A stretch of DNA of 10,386 bases from Proteiniphilum sp. UBA4977. Its GTDB lineage: Bacteria > Bacteroidota > Bacteroidia > Bacteroidales > Dysgonomonadaceae. A program made the position numbers and the translations under genes. Positions within the stretch are counted from its first letter, which is position 1, and the number at the start of each line of letters is the position of its first letter. This document shows, piece after piece, positions 1 to 7,695 of this stretch. Location of the stretch: NCBI GenBank assembly GCA_002398565.1, contig DGZP01000005.1, forward strand, positions 1-10,386, read 5' to 3'. The notes beneath the pieces were generated by a model. It worked only from the letters and a program-made list of their open reading frames with translations, searched no databases and had not been told where the DNA came from.

Positions 1-300
1 ACCTCCGGTGAACCGGAGAACTATCCCGGATGCACGGTTGTTCGCTCTGTCGAAGAGGCACTTTCTCGTTGCAGCAATCAGGGAAAAGCATTCATCATAG
101 GTGGCGGGAAATTGTATCGATCCACGCTTCACCTGGCGACCCAACTCTACCTTACACGCATCCATCACACCTTTGACGATGCGGATACTTTTTTTCCAGA
201 AATCCCTTTTACAGAATGGAAACTCGTTGAAAAAGAATCGCACGAGACCGACGATAAACATCCATATGCATATACATTTTTAAACTATAACAAAAAATAG
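1..300 (+). CDS. folA: Dihydrofolate reductase, C-terminal part (5' end outside window)
   Basis: This is the last 99 codons of a dihydrofolate reductase, the cytoplasmic enzyme that reduces dihydrofolate to tetrahydrofolate with NADPH. The frame is open from base 1 and stops with TAG at 298-300. The diagnostic piece is FIIGGGKLY, at about codons 31-39 of the visible part, which matches the glycine-rich NADPH-binding strand and loop of the family (usual form IGGxxLY). It is followed by a hydrophobic strand (LYLTRIHHTF), an acidic DADTFFP stretch and a C-terminal strand ending YAYTFLNYNKK, as in the family's usual ending. Family members are about 160 residues long, so roughly the first 60 are missing, including the substrate-binding Asp/Glu. 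The sigma factor gene starts 10 bases after the stop, so read-through is possible, but the functions look unrelated. The family assignment is secure. The symbol assumes the chromosomal housekeeping copy. Confidence 0.9.
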   Translation, partial: TSGEPENYPGCTVVRSVEEALSRCSNQGKAFIIGGGKLYRSTLHLATQLYLTRIHHTFDDADTFFPEIPFTEWKLVEKESHETDDKHPYAYTFLNYNKK

Positions 301-310
301 TCATGCAACG

Positions 311-886
311 ATGGGCAAAGAAGCATGGAAAAGATTCTTAGCGGGTGATGAAAGATCTTTCGAAGCACTTTACAATACCTACTTCCCGGAGCTTTTCGCC
401 TATGCGTTGAAAATAGGATTCAACGAAGAAACATGCAAGGATGCGATACACGACGTCTTTTTCAAACTTTATGCATCAAAAAACAAATTGCGGCATATTC
501 AGAACATTGAATTCTATTTGCTCGGCAGCGTAAAAAATCGGCTATTCGACATTCACACCATAGAACACAAAATACACGAAATCAACTATCTGGACTTCTT
601 TATTGAGAATGAGAAAAACATCATTGAACAAATAATTGATGAAGAAAGGCAACTCCAGTTACAAAAAAAACTGTCACACCTGCTTCAAACTCTACCTCCC
701 AGGCAACGGAAAATAATCAACTATCATTATCAACTTAACCTGAATTATGCAGAAATAGGCGAAATTCTCAATCTCTCTCCCGATGCCGTAAAAAAAACAT
801 TGTACAGGGCACTCAAAAAAATGAAAGATAATTCCAGACCCCATTCGTTATCATCTCTTATATATTTATTCACAATATTTGGTTAA
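311..886 (+). CDS. ECF-type RNA polymerase sigma factor (sigma-70 family)
   Basis: This 191-residue protein is an extracytoplasmic-function sigma factor, expected to direct RNA polymerase to the promoter of the susC/susD pair downstream. Region 2 spans about residues 17-85 (FEALYNTYFPELFAYA, then DAIHDVFFKLY, then a helix ending KNRLFD). Region 4 spans about 118-172 and has the typical LPPRQRKI entry, an AEIGEILNLSPDAVKK helix-turn-helix and a basic final helix. Region 3 is absent, as usual for this group. The protein ends in a short hydrophobic tail (SLIYLFTIFG). ATG 311 is chosen because ATG 303 is in another frame and soon meets a stop. No strong Shine-Dalgarno sequence is visible, which is normal for Bacteroidota. 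The gene lies 59 bases before the fecR-like gene, the usual order for a sigma/anti-sigma pair. No promoter was recognised in the 10-base gap upstream, so transcription probably starts inside or before the reductase gene. The regulon is inferred from position only. Confidence 0.93.
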   Translation: MGKEAWKRFLAGDERSFEALYNTYFPELFAYALKIGFNEETCKDAIHDVFFKLYASKNKLRHIQNIEFYLLGSVKNRLFDIHTIEHKIHEINYLDFFIENEKNIIEQIIDEERQLQLQKKLSHLLQTLPPRQRKIINYHYQLNLNYAEIGEILNLSPDAVKKTLYRALKKMKDNSRPHSLSSLIYLFTIFG

Positions 887-945
887 TATTCCTTAAATAC
901 GTCCTTTGGTCCACATTTTCCAGTCTTTGATAAAAAAGAGTGTGA

Positions 946-2100
946 ATGAAGCAAAACATACACGATAAAAATTTTTTGTGTGATGATCTTTTCATATACT
1001 GGAGGACTCATCCTACCAAAGAGTTGACAGCTTTCTGGAGCAAATTTATCAGAGAGAACGAACACCTCAGGGAACCGTTTCAGGAAGCCATTTCCGAATT
1101 CGACAAAATACGACAGGGACAATGTACATACCGGCTTGAAAAAAAAACTGTGTACCGGGAACTGCAAGGAAGACTTGGGCAGGCAAGGAGGAGAAGACTG
1201 CGGATTCTGTATGCATCATCTGTTGCTGCCATTTTATTTTTGGTTTTGATTACGGTACTTTATACAACCCGCCGGGAAGAAATCGTACCCGGCAAGCAAA
1301 TGGCATTCATTGGAGAGGTGATGAACCGGGACAAAGTACAGTTATTCACAGAACATCAAGTGGTTGACTTGGAAAATAACGCCACAGTTCAATTCTCAGA
1401 CAAGGAAAAGGCCCTGATCAGGGATTCTATCTCCCAAAAGGAAATTGATTTAAAAAACAACCGGAAAAACAGACTTATTGTCCCTTTCGGAAAAAAATCT
1501 TCGATCCTTCTTTCCGATGGATCAACCGTATATGTAAACTCCGGTACCGAATTGGAATTTCCTTCTGCTTTTTCCAGCGAGGCTCGGGAAATTAGTGTAA
1601 AAGGTGAAATCTTTATTGAAGTGACAAAGCAAGACCATCCATTCATCATTCACACACCTCAATCCCAGATAACCGTTTACGGAACTTCGTTCAACGTATC
1701 TTCCTATACCGATGACCCAAGTGAATCGGTGGTGCTGGTGAACGGATCTGTGGAAGTAAAGAGCGCGGGCAACTCTTTGATGCTGAAACCTAACCAAAAA
1801 GCTGAAATTAGTAACGGAAGTATCCAGCAACAACAGGTGGATGTTATGGAATATACCAGTTGGAAAAACGGATATATGTTGTTGAACAAAACCTCATTGA
1901 CCAATGTACTCAAAAAAATCGGAAGATACTATAACATCGAATTTAATTACGATGCAGGGCTAAAACTGCACAATCAAACCTGTTCGGGGAAATTATTCCT
2001 GTCCGATAATTTTGAAGATGTGTTGCAATCATTTTCAAAAATGACCTTTCTGAATTACAACGTACTGAATGAAAGGGTTATATACATAAGTAAACCCTAA
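946..2100 (+). CDS. FecR-family anti-sigma factor / transmembrane signal regulator
   Basis: This 384-residue single-pass inner-membrane protein should hold the upstream ECF sigma factor and release or activate it when the outer-membrane transporter is occupied. The cytoplasmic part (about 1-84) carries the sigma-binding region, including FIYWRTHPTKELTAFW, and ends in a basic RRRR cluster. One membrane helix lies at about 86-107 (ILYASSVAAILFLVLITVLY). The positive-inside rule puts the rest in the periplasm. The FecR domain covers about 175-275, with its typical LSDGSTVYVNSGTELEFP and YGTSFNV motifs. A C-terminal domain of the DUF4974 type spans about 310-384. That domain resembles the STN domain of the SusC protein in size and pattern, which suggests how the two meet. 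Length is usual for Bacteroidota FecR proteins. ATG 946 follows a purine-rich stretch, and no better in-frame start is seen. The stop lies about 160 bases before the susC start. Confidence 0.93.
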   Translation: MKQNIHDKNFLCDDLFIYWRTHPTKELTAFWSKFIRENEHLREPFQEAISEFDKIRQGQCTYRLEKKTVYRELQGRLGQARRRRLRILYASSVAAILFLVLITVLYTTRREEIVPGKQMAFIGEVMNRDKVQLFTEHQVVDLENNATVQFSDKEKALIRDSISQKEIDLKNNRKNRLIVPFGKKSSILLSDGSTVYVNSGTELEFPSAFSSEAREISVKGEIFIEVTKQDHPFIIHTPQSQITVYGTSFNVSSYTDDPSESVVLVNGSVEVKSAGNSLMLKPNQKAEISNGSIQQQQVDVMEYTSWKNGYMLLNKTSLTNVLKKIGRYYNIEFNYDAGLKLHNQTCSGKLFLSDNFEDVLQSFSKMTFLNYNVLNERVIYISKP

Positions 2101-2105
2101 AAAAC

Positions 2106-2120
2106 GTAAATTTAATTTAC
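2106..2120. repeat. 15-base near-perfect AT-rich palindrome in the susC leader
   Basis: GTAAATTTAATTTAC reads the same on both strands except at its centre. It lies 6 bases after the anti-sigma stop, at the start of the roughly 160-base leader before susC. It could be a binding site or part of the ECF-dependent susC promoter region. In DNA this AT-rich, chance is also a reasonable explanation. No ECF -35/-10 pair could be assigned with confidence between 2101 and 2261. Confidence 0.25.
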
Positions 2121-2168
2121 ATGTATCATTTAAAACAAAAAGCCTATGATAACAATCCCAAAAGAAAA

Positions 2169-2250
2169 CTAAAAAGCCGAATAATGCGGTAACATTATCC
2201 GGCCAAAATGTAAGTGAATCATAATCTATTTGGTAACAAATTAAAATTCA
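2169..2250 (-). ncRNA. Predicted cis-antisense small RNA opposite the susC leader (DonS-like)
   Basis: A minus-strand transcript of about 80 nt is predicted from two signals. At its 5' side is a promoter with a perfect -7 box (minus strand TATCTTTG, 2262-2255), giving an expected start near 2247-2250. At its 3' side is an 11-pair hairpin (2203-2176) followed by TTTTT (2175-2171). The RNA would be fully complementary to the susC mRNA leader just upstream of the ATG at 2262, and could repress translation or destabilise the mRNA. From established knowledge, DonS-type antisense RNAs in Bacteroides lie in this position opposite susC homologues of loci with ECF sigma/anti-sigma control. That knowledge is recalled and was not searched here. 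Exact ends are estimates and no open reading frame is implied. Confidence 0.55.
2171..2203 (-). terminator. Rho-independent terminator on the minus strand
   Basis: The arms are 2176-2186 and 2193-2203, with a six-base loop. Read on the minus strand, the stem GCCGGATAATG / CATTATTCGGC pairs along all 11 positions if one G-U pair is allowed, and is followed by five T's (2175-2171). Read on the plus strand, the same position (2180/2199) is an A-C mismatch and no T-run follows. The structure therefore fits a terminator for leftward transcription much better than one for the sus operon. No leftward protein gene lies to its right, so it most likely ends the predicted antisense RNA. Confidence 0.6.
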
Positions 2251-2254
2251 ATGA

Positions 2255-2287
2255 CAAAGATATGCAAGAAAATAATAACCGTGCACA
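2255..2287 (-). promoter_or_regulatory. Minus-strand promoter for the predicted antisense RNA
   Basis: On the minus strand the -7 box TATCTTTG (2262-2255) fits the Bacteroides primary sigma consensus TAnnTTTG exactly. A TGTG at 2287-2284 differs by one base from the -33 TTTG, with a 21-base spacer that suits the known spacing. The -7 box overlaps the A of the likely susC start codon, so transcription from here would run away from susC through its own leader. Confidence 0.5.
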
Positions 2288-5200
2288 TTTTACCACGAAA
2301 AAAACCGAAAAGTTTTTTACAATCATGAAAATTTATTTTTTGATAGCTTTACTCTGTATTTTTTCAATCTCGGCAGAAAACACCTATTCCCAATCAAAAA
2401 CAGTGAATGCCGAATTAAAGAACGTCACGCTGAGGGAGGCATTACAAGAAATTGAAAAAAACAGCGATTACCTGTTCCTGATGATGGATAATACCGAGGC
2501 GGCATTGTCTACCAGTATTGATTGTAACTTTATCAACAAATCCATTACGGAAATATTGGATTTTCTCCTGAAGAAAACAGAACTTACCTACTCGATAGTC
2601 AACCGTCAAATCACGATTTCACGAAAACCGTTAGCCGAGGAGGGTAAAAAAGTAATCATCACCACAACGGAAGTCATGCAACAAACCGGAAAGACAATCA
2701 CTGGAAGAGTGATCGACGCCAAAGGAGAAGCCATCATCGGAGCCAATATCATTGAAGTTGGCACCTCTTCCAATGGGACCATCACCGACTTCGACGGACG
2801 GTTTACTTTCAGGGTAGCCGACGATGCGTCCATTCATGTTTCCTATATTGGTTATATGAGTCAGACAATCAGCACCGCAGGAAGAACCCATTTCAACATT
2901 ACCCTGTTGGAAGATACGCAATCACTGGAAGAACTAGTAGTGGTGGGGTATGGGGTTCAGACAAAAGCCAATTTAACAGGAGCTGTCTCCACCGTGGATG
3001 TCAGCAAAACGCTGGAGGCACGTCCTTATTCCGACATCTCGAAAGCCCTGCAGGGAGCAGTCCCGGGCTTATCCGTTATCAGCAACAGTGGCAAGCTGGG
3101 GGCGCAACCCTCCGTAACCATACGTGGTTTGGGGACATTAAGCAATGATGCCACAAGTAAACCCCTGATCATTGTTGATGGCGTTCCCATGGACGATCTC
3201 TCCCTTCTGAATACGGAGGATATTGAAAACATATCTGTCCTGAAAGATGCTGCCTCTACTTCAATCTACGGGACCAGAGCCGCTTTCGGAGTGATACTTA
3301 TCACTACCAAATCGGCACGGCAGGTGGATCGGGTATCTATAAACTATACCAACAATTTTGCTTGGGATACCCCCACCATATTACCTGACTACCCCGATGT
3401 CCCTTCTCAATTGAAAGCACTGATTGCCGCTAATGAACGCGCAGGATTGGCCAATGAACTGTTTGGCATGTATCTCGATGAGATGCTTCCATATGCTGAA
3501 AAATGGAGAGACGAACATAACGGCAAAAAAGCCAATTACCGGGAAATGGTGTTGGGTGATAAGAATGCACTTACAGACAGTTCAAAACCTCTCGGCGATT
3601 TCATTCTGGACAACAACGGCGTGGGCATGTATTTTGCAGACTGGGATGTAGTGAACATTATGTTCCGAAACTGGAAACCGTCACAGAGCCATAACCTCTC
3701 CCTGCAGGGGACAAGTGGAAAAACGTCCTACTACATGTCGGTAGGATACAACCACGAAGAAGGTGTCATGACATATTTCCCCGAAAAAATGGACAAGTGG
3801 ACAGCTATGTTGAACGTAACAACCGATGTGAAAGATTGGTTACAGATCGGAGCCCGGTTCAATTACAGCAATAAAGATTTTATTGGACCTGCCACACGCA
3901 GAACGACCTATCAGTACATGTGGCGCTGGGGAAGTTTCTTCGGCCCTTATGGGACTTATCAGGGTAACGACTTCCGTAACGACATTGCTTACCGTAAGCA
4001 AGCGGGCGACTGGACCGATAATAATAGTTTCATACGTATGGGAACTTTTGCAAAGGCAATTCTGGCAAAAGGATTAACCCTAAATGCCGACTATACCTAT
4101 AACGTGAATAACTATACCTATAAAGCGGCCTACATACCTTTGGGTGGATGGAATTCCTGGGGAGGAGCCATCGAAAAGACAACGTTGTATACCAGTAGCT
4201 CCTGGCTGGAACAACAATCCGATCAGGACAAGACCTTTGCACTGAATATCTATGGTAATTATGAATTTTCTTTACCCTATCGCCACCATTTCAATCTTAT
4301 GTTGGGAGGAAATGCGGAAGGAAATACATACTTCAACCATTATTCTGAAAGAAATGACCTGCTAGACTATAATCTGCCGGAATTTGACCTGGCCACAGGC
4401 AGCCAGTACGTTGACGGGGCACATTCGCATTGGGCTACAGCCGGATACTTTGGCCGCTTGAACTACAACTATGACGGAAAGTGGCTGCTCGAGTTAAACG
4501 GACGTTATGATGGCTCCTCCCGGTTTCCGGTTAACGACCGCTGGGCTTTTTTCAAATCGGCATCAGCCGGATACAGGATCAGCGAAGAGGCTTTCTTCGA
4601 TCCTTTAAAAGAATCGATCAATAATCTCAAGTTAAGAGCCTCATACGGAGAAATCGGCAATCAGGCAGTAGGTAGCAACATGTACCTTTCCACACTGACA
4701 AAACGCGATGCATCCAACAAGCCTGCTGATGACGTAAAGTGGTTAACTGATGAAGGTGTGCCTGTTGTTGCATACAATATGCCCAAACTGGTTTCCTCCA
4801 CATTAAAATGGGAGCGTATACAAACGCTCGATTTTGGTGCCGACTTAGGGCTCTTTAACAACGAACTGAATTTCACATTCGATTGGTATCAACGTACAAC
4901 GAAAGACATGCTCGCACCAGGCCAAACAATGCCACAGGTACTCGGAGCCACTGCACCCTATGTCAACGCAGGAACTCTTCGCACACGTGGATGGGAATTG
5001 ACGATTGACTGGCGCCACCGCTTCAACGATGTATTGCTATATACCAATGCTAATGTGGGAGATTTTGTCACAGACATTGTGAAATGGGACAATGAAACCA
5101 AATTATTAAACCAGAATTACAGTGGTAAAAGGTATGGCGACATCTGGGGATTCGAGACAGATCGTTTTTTTACAGAGGAAGATTTTAATGCAGACGGCAC

Positions 5201-5912
5201 CTATAAGACAGGGATTGCCTCTCAAGTCGGATTACAACAAGGAACATTTGTATTTGGCCCCGGTGACATCAAGTTCAAGGATTTAGATGGAAACGAAATT
5301 ATTGACGGTGGAAAAGGAACTGCCGATGACCACGGCGATCTGAAAGTGATTGGCAACACCACTCCGCGTTACCAGTACAGTTTTCGCTTGGGTGCTGAAT
5401 GGAGAGGATTCGATGTGGATATGTTTTTCCAGGGAGTTGGAAAACGCTCGGTGTGGACACAGAGTGCATTTGTCATGCCGATGATGCGAGGTGCTGACGC
5501 CATTTATGAAAACCAGACAAATTACTGGACGGAAGAAAATCCCGATTTCAAAGCCGATTTCCCGAAATTATTCCCGGGTAATGCCGGAAGAGGTACGATT
5601 GCTGTTCTGGAATTAGGGAACCATAATTTTTACCCTCAGACTAAATATATTGTGAACATGGCCTATCTGCGTTTCAAGAACCTAACACTAGGTTACACGC
5701 TTCCTACCGATATGGCATCGAGAATATATATGCAAAGAGCCAGGATCTATTTCAGTGCAAATAACCTGATGGAGCTGATTAACAAGAGTAACGCGCCCGT
5801 CGATCCCGAAGTCAATGACAAAGAAGAAGGTGTAAGTCTGGGTAATGCGACCTGGGGACGTATAGACCCCATGTACAGGACAATATCATTTGGTGTTCAG
5901 CTCACATTCTAA
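2262..5912 (+). CDS. SusC/RagA-family TonB-dependent outer-membrane transporter with STN signalling domain
   Basis: From ATG 2262 this is 1216 residues. A signal sequence (about 22-44, core FLIALLCIFSIS) is preceded by a basic extension. Next come an STN domain (about 47-123), a carboxypeptidase-regulatory-like beta sandwich (about 145-218, TITGRVIDAKGEAIIGANI), the family's EELVVVGYGVQ segment (about 223-232), a plug (about 233-350: ALQGAVPGL, VTIRGLGTLS, PLIIVDGVPM, LKDAASTSIYGTRAA) and a 22-strand type barrel ending in a terminal phenylalanine, as needed for outer-membrane insertion. An Asp-rich DLDGNEIIDGG loop lies near residue 1006. The protein should import a bound ligand with TonB energy. 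The STN domain marks it as a transducer that also signals to the FecR protein upstream. GTG 2214 directly follows an in-frame stop and is unlikely. ATG 2325 would start right at the signal peptide and is possible. The substrate cannot be told from sequence. Confidence 0.95.
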   Translation: MQENNNRAHFTTKKTEKFFTIMKIYFLIALLCIFSISAENTYSQSKTVNAELKNVTLREALQEIEKNSDYLFLMMDNTEAALSTSIDCNFINKSITEILDFLLKKTELTYSIVNRQITISRKPLAEEGKKVIITTTEVMQQTGKTITGRVIDAKGEAIIGANIIEVGTSSNGTITDFDGRFTFRVADDASIHVSYIGYMSQTISTAGRTHFNITLLEDTQSLEELVVVGYGVQTKANLTGAVSTVDVSKTLEARPYSDISKALQGAVPGLSVISNSGKLGAQPSVTIRGLGTLSNDATSKPLIIVDGVPMDDLSLLNTEDIENISVLKDAASTSIYGTRAAFGVILITTKSARQVDRVSINYTNNFAWDTPTILPDYPDVPSQLKALIAANERAGLANELFGMYLDEMLPYAEKWRDEHNGKKANYREMVLGDKNALTDSSKPLGDFILDNNGVGMYFADWDVVNIMFRNWKPSQSHNLSLQGTSGKTSYYMSVGYNHEEGVMTYFPEKMDKWTAMLNVTTDVKDWLQIGARFNYSNKDFIGPATRRTTYQYMWRWGSFFGPYGTYQGNDFRNDIAYRKQAGDWTDNNSFIRMGTFAKAILAKGLTLNADYTYNVNNYTYKAAYIPLGGWNSWGGAIEKTTLYTSSSWLEQQSDQDKTFALNIYGNYEFSLPYRHHFNLMLGGNAEGNTYFNHYSERNDLLDYNLPEFDLATGSQYVDGAHSHWATAGYFGRLNYNYDGKWLLELNGRYDGSSRFPVNDRWAFFKSASAGYRISEEAFFDPLKESINNLKLRASYGEIGNQAVGSNMYLSTLTKRDASNKPADDVKWLTDEGVPVVAYNMPKLVSSTLKWERIQTLDFGADLGLFNNELNFTFDWYQRTTKDMLAPGQTMPQVLGATAPYVNAGTLRTRGWELTIDWRHRFNDVLLYTNANVGDFVTDIVKWDNETKLLNQNYSGKRYGDIWGFETDRFFTEEDFNADGTYKTGIASQVGLQQGTFVFGPGDIKFKDLDGNEIIDGGKGTADDHGDLKVIGNTTPRYQYSFRLGAEWRGFDVDMFFQGVGKRSVWTQSAFVMPMMRGADAIYENQTNYWTEENPDFKADFPKLFPGNAGRGTIAVLELGNHNFYPQTKYIVNMAYLRFKNLTLGYTLPTDMASRIYMQRARIYFSANNLMELINKSNAPVDPEVNDKEEGVSLGNATWGRIDPMYRTISFGVQLTF

Positions 5913-5943
5913 ACTGTTGTATTCATTATAAAAAAACAGAAAT

Positions 5944-7671
5944 ATGAAGAAAAAAAATATAATATACATCGTTGCTGCAATCTTGGCCTTCTCTTCTTGT
6001 AACGACTTTCTGGACAAAAGCCCGTTGGATACTTTTACCAACGATAACTTCTGGACAAATGAAAGTAATGTAACCGGTTACGCCAATACCTTCTACCAGG
6101 ATTTCCTAGGGTATGGGAATGCCGGAGGCTCGGGTCTCTTTTATTTTCGGACCCTTTCCGATGACCAGGCAGGCGGAAGTTTTGCCGACTGGACATTTCA
6201 AAACGTGCCGGCCAGCAGCACCAACTGGCGGGATGGATGGATTGAAATCCGACGGGCCAATATCCTACTTGAGAATGTGGACAAAGTGAATATGAGCGAT
6301 GAAGCTAAAAATCACTGGAGAGGCGTTGGTCGGTTAATGAGAGCCTGGCATTATTACCAGCTTGTACGCGCCTATGGGGATGTCCCCTGGGTGGATAAAT
6401 CATTGGACATCACAGACGAAGGGTATTTATACGGTGTCCGGGAAAATCGGGATGCAGTGATGGATCACGTGTTGGAAGATTTAAATTTCGCTTGCAACAA
6501 TATGAACGATAATAATTCCAAAATAAAATTGAATAAAAATGTCGCCAACGCCATGAAAGCCGAAATCACGCTTTTCGAAGGCAGTTTCCGTAAATACCGT
6601 AAAGCAGAAGATGGTCAGTCTGCCCCCGATATGGCGGGCGCAGGCAAATTCTTCACGGAAACGAAAACCGCAGCCGCATTCCTGATGGGCAAAAATTTCA
6701 CGTTAAGTCCTACTTACCAGGGGAATTACAATTCCGTTAATCTGGCTGACAATCCTGAAATGATTTTTTACAAAGCCTACAAACAAAATGTGCTGCATCA
6801 CTCCCTGATTGCCTATATCAGCTCATCAACCCAAATAAGCGGCATGAGCAAGAATGCATTCGAATCTTATCTTTTCACCGACGGTAAACCATTGTCACTG
6901 ACATCTCTGGATAAATCGGATGCCGCAGTAATGAAGATAGGGACTAAAACTGTAGGAGGAAATGTAGTTCCCGATACGGTAATGTCCATTAAAAAGATAT
7001 TGGATATGCGTGATAAGCGGCTCAGTCAAACCATCGACACGGCACTATGCTATGTGGGACGGGGATTCACCCGGTTTGGAACCGGCATTTCAATGACGTC
7101 ATCCACAGGATACGGGGTAAACAAATATGACAACAAAAGTCTGGATAATATGTACAGGAACCAAACCAGTGCTAATTTTACCCACGCTCCTATATTCTGG
7201 TTATCTGTTGTATATTTACAATATGCGGAAGCTTGTGCAGAGTTAGGTTCAATCACCCAAGACGATCTGAACAAATCAATCAACAAGCTGAGATCCAGGG
7301 CCGGCATTCCTCCGTTAAACGTAAATGTAGGTTATTCTGATCCAGCCAATAACATGGACGTAAGTGATCTCATTTGGGAAATTCGCCGTGAACGCCGTAA
7401 CGAATTGATGTTTGATAACTGGACCCGCTACTGGGATCTGATCAGATGGCATCAACTTGATAAGCTGGATTCGTCTTTATATCCGGATATACTTCTGGGT
7501 GCCAACATTGTGAATGACCCCTATAACCATGTTGTAGACAGAACGGGTGACTATATTGACGGGACCAAGGGAAAGAAACGACAATTCAATCAGAAACACT
7601 ATTGGTATCCCATACCATCAGATCAAATCTCTTTGAATCCTCAACTGGTACAGAATCCAGGATGGAAATAA
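5944..7671 (+). CDS. SusD/RagB-family surface nutrient-binding lipoprotein
   Basis: This 575-residue protein is the surface lid and binding partner of the SusC-like transporter, starting 31 bases after its stop, so the two are surely co-transcribed. A lipoprotein signal runs from 1 to 18, with a basic MKKKN start, a hydrophobic core IIYIVAAILAF and the lipidated Cys at 19. The -3 residue of the lipobox is Phe rather than the usual Leu. The following NDFLDKSP is a standard SusD start and carries an early acidic residue compatible with surface export. The N-terminal helical part contains GRLMRAWHYYQLVRAYGDVPWV (in two pieces: about 129-140 and 141-150), a family hallmark. The C-terminal part contains WLSVVYLQYAEACAELG (about 419-435), INKLRSRAGIPPL (about 446-458) and IRRERRNELMFDNWTRYWDLIRW (split around residue 490), all typical. 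Length is normal and complete. The ligand, often a glycan, is unknown. Confidence 0.95.
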   Translation: MKKKNIIYIVAAILAFSSCNDFLDKSPLDTFTNDNFWTNESNVTGYANTFYQDFLGYGNAGGSGLFYFRTLSDDQAGGSFADWTFQNVPASSTNWRDGWIEIRRANILLENVDKVNMSDEAKNHWRGVGRLMRAWHYYQLVRAYGDVPWVDKSLDITDEGYLYGVRENRDAVMDHVLEDLNFACNNMNDNNSKIKLNKNVANAMKAEITLFEGSFRKYRKAEDGQSAPDMAGAGKFFTETKTAAAFLMGKNFTLSPTYQGNYNSVNLADNPEMIFYKAYKQNVLHHSLIAYISSSTQISGMSKNAFESYLFTDGKPLSLTSLDKSDAAVMKIGTKTVGGNVVPDTVMSIKKILDMRDKRLSQTIDTALCYVGRGFTRFGTGISMTSSTGYGVNKYDNKSLDNMYRNQTSANFTHAPIFWLSVVYLQYAEACAELGSITQDDLNKSINKLRSRAGIPPLNVNVGYSDPANNMDVSDLIWEIRRERRNELMFDNWTRYWDLIRWHQLDKLDSSLYPDILLGANIVNDPYNHVVDRTGDYIDGTKGKKRQFNQKHYWYPIPSDQISLNPQLVQNPGWK

Positions 7672-7695
7672 TTAGTTGAGTATTTCTTGCTTTAT

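Noticed and set aside
273..280. TACATTTT near the end of the reductase gene as a -7 box for the sigma factor gene
   Set aside because: The last base does not fit TAnnTTTG and no TTTG lies 19-21 bases upstream.
303..341. ATG at 303 as a start for the sigma factor
   Set aside because: It is in a different frame from the sigma factor and reaches a stop after twelve codons. ATG 311 opens the long conserved frame.
905..929. TTTG (905-908) and TTTG (926-929) as a promoter for the anti-sigma gene
   Set aside because: The second box is preceded by AGTC, not TAnn, and the spacing is too short. Co-transcription with the sigma factor is simpler.
2124..2151. TATCAT / ATGATA inverted repeat in the susC leader
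   Set aside because: Six-base AT-rich arms with a 16-base loop are expected by chance in this sequence and have no supporting signal.
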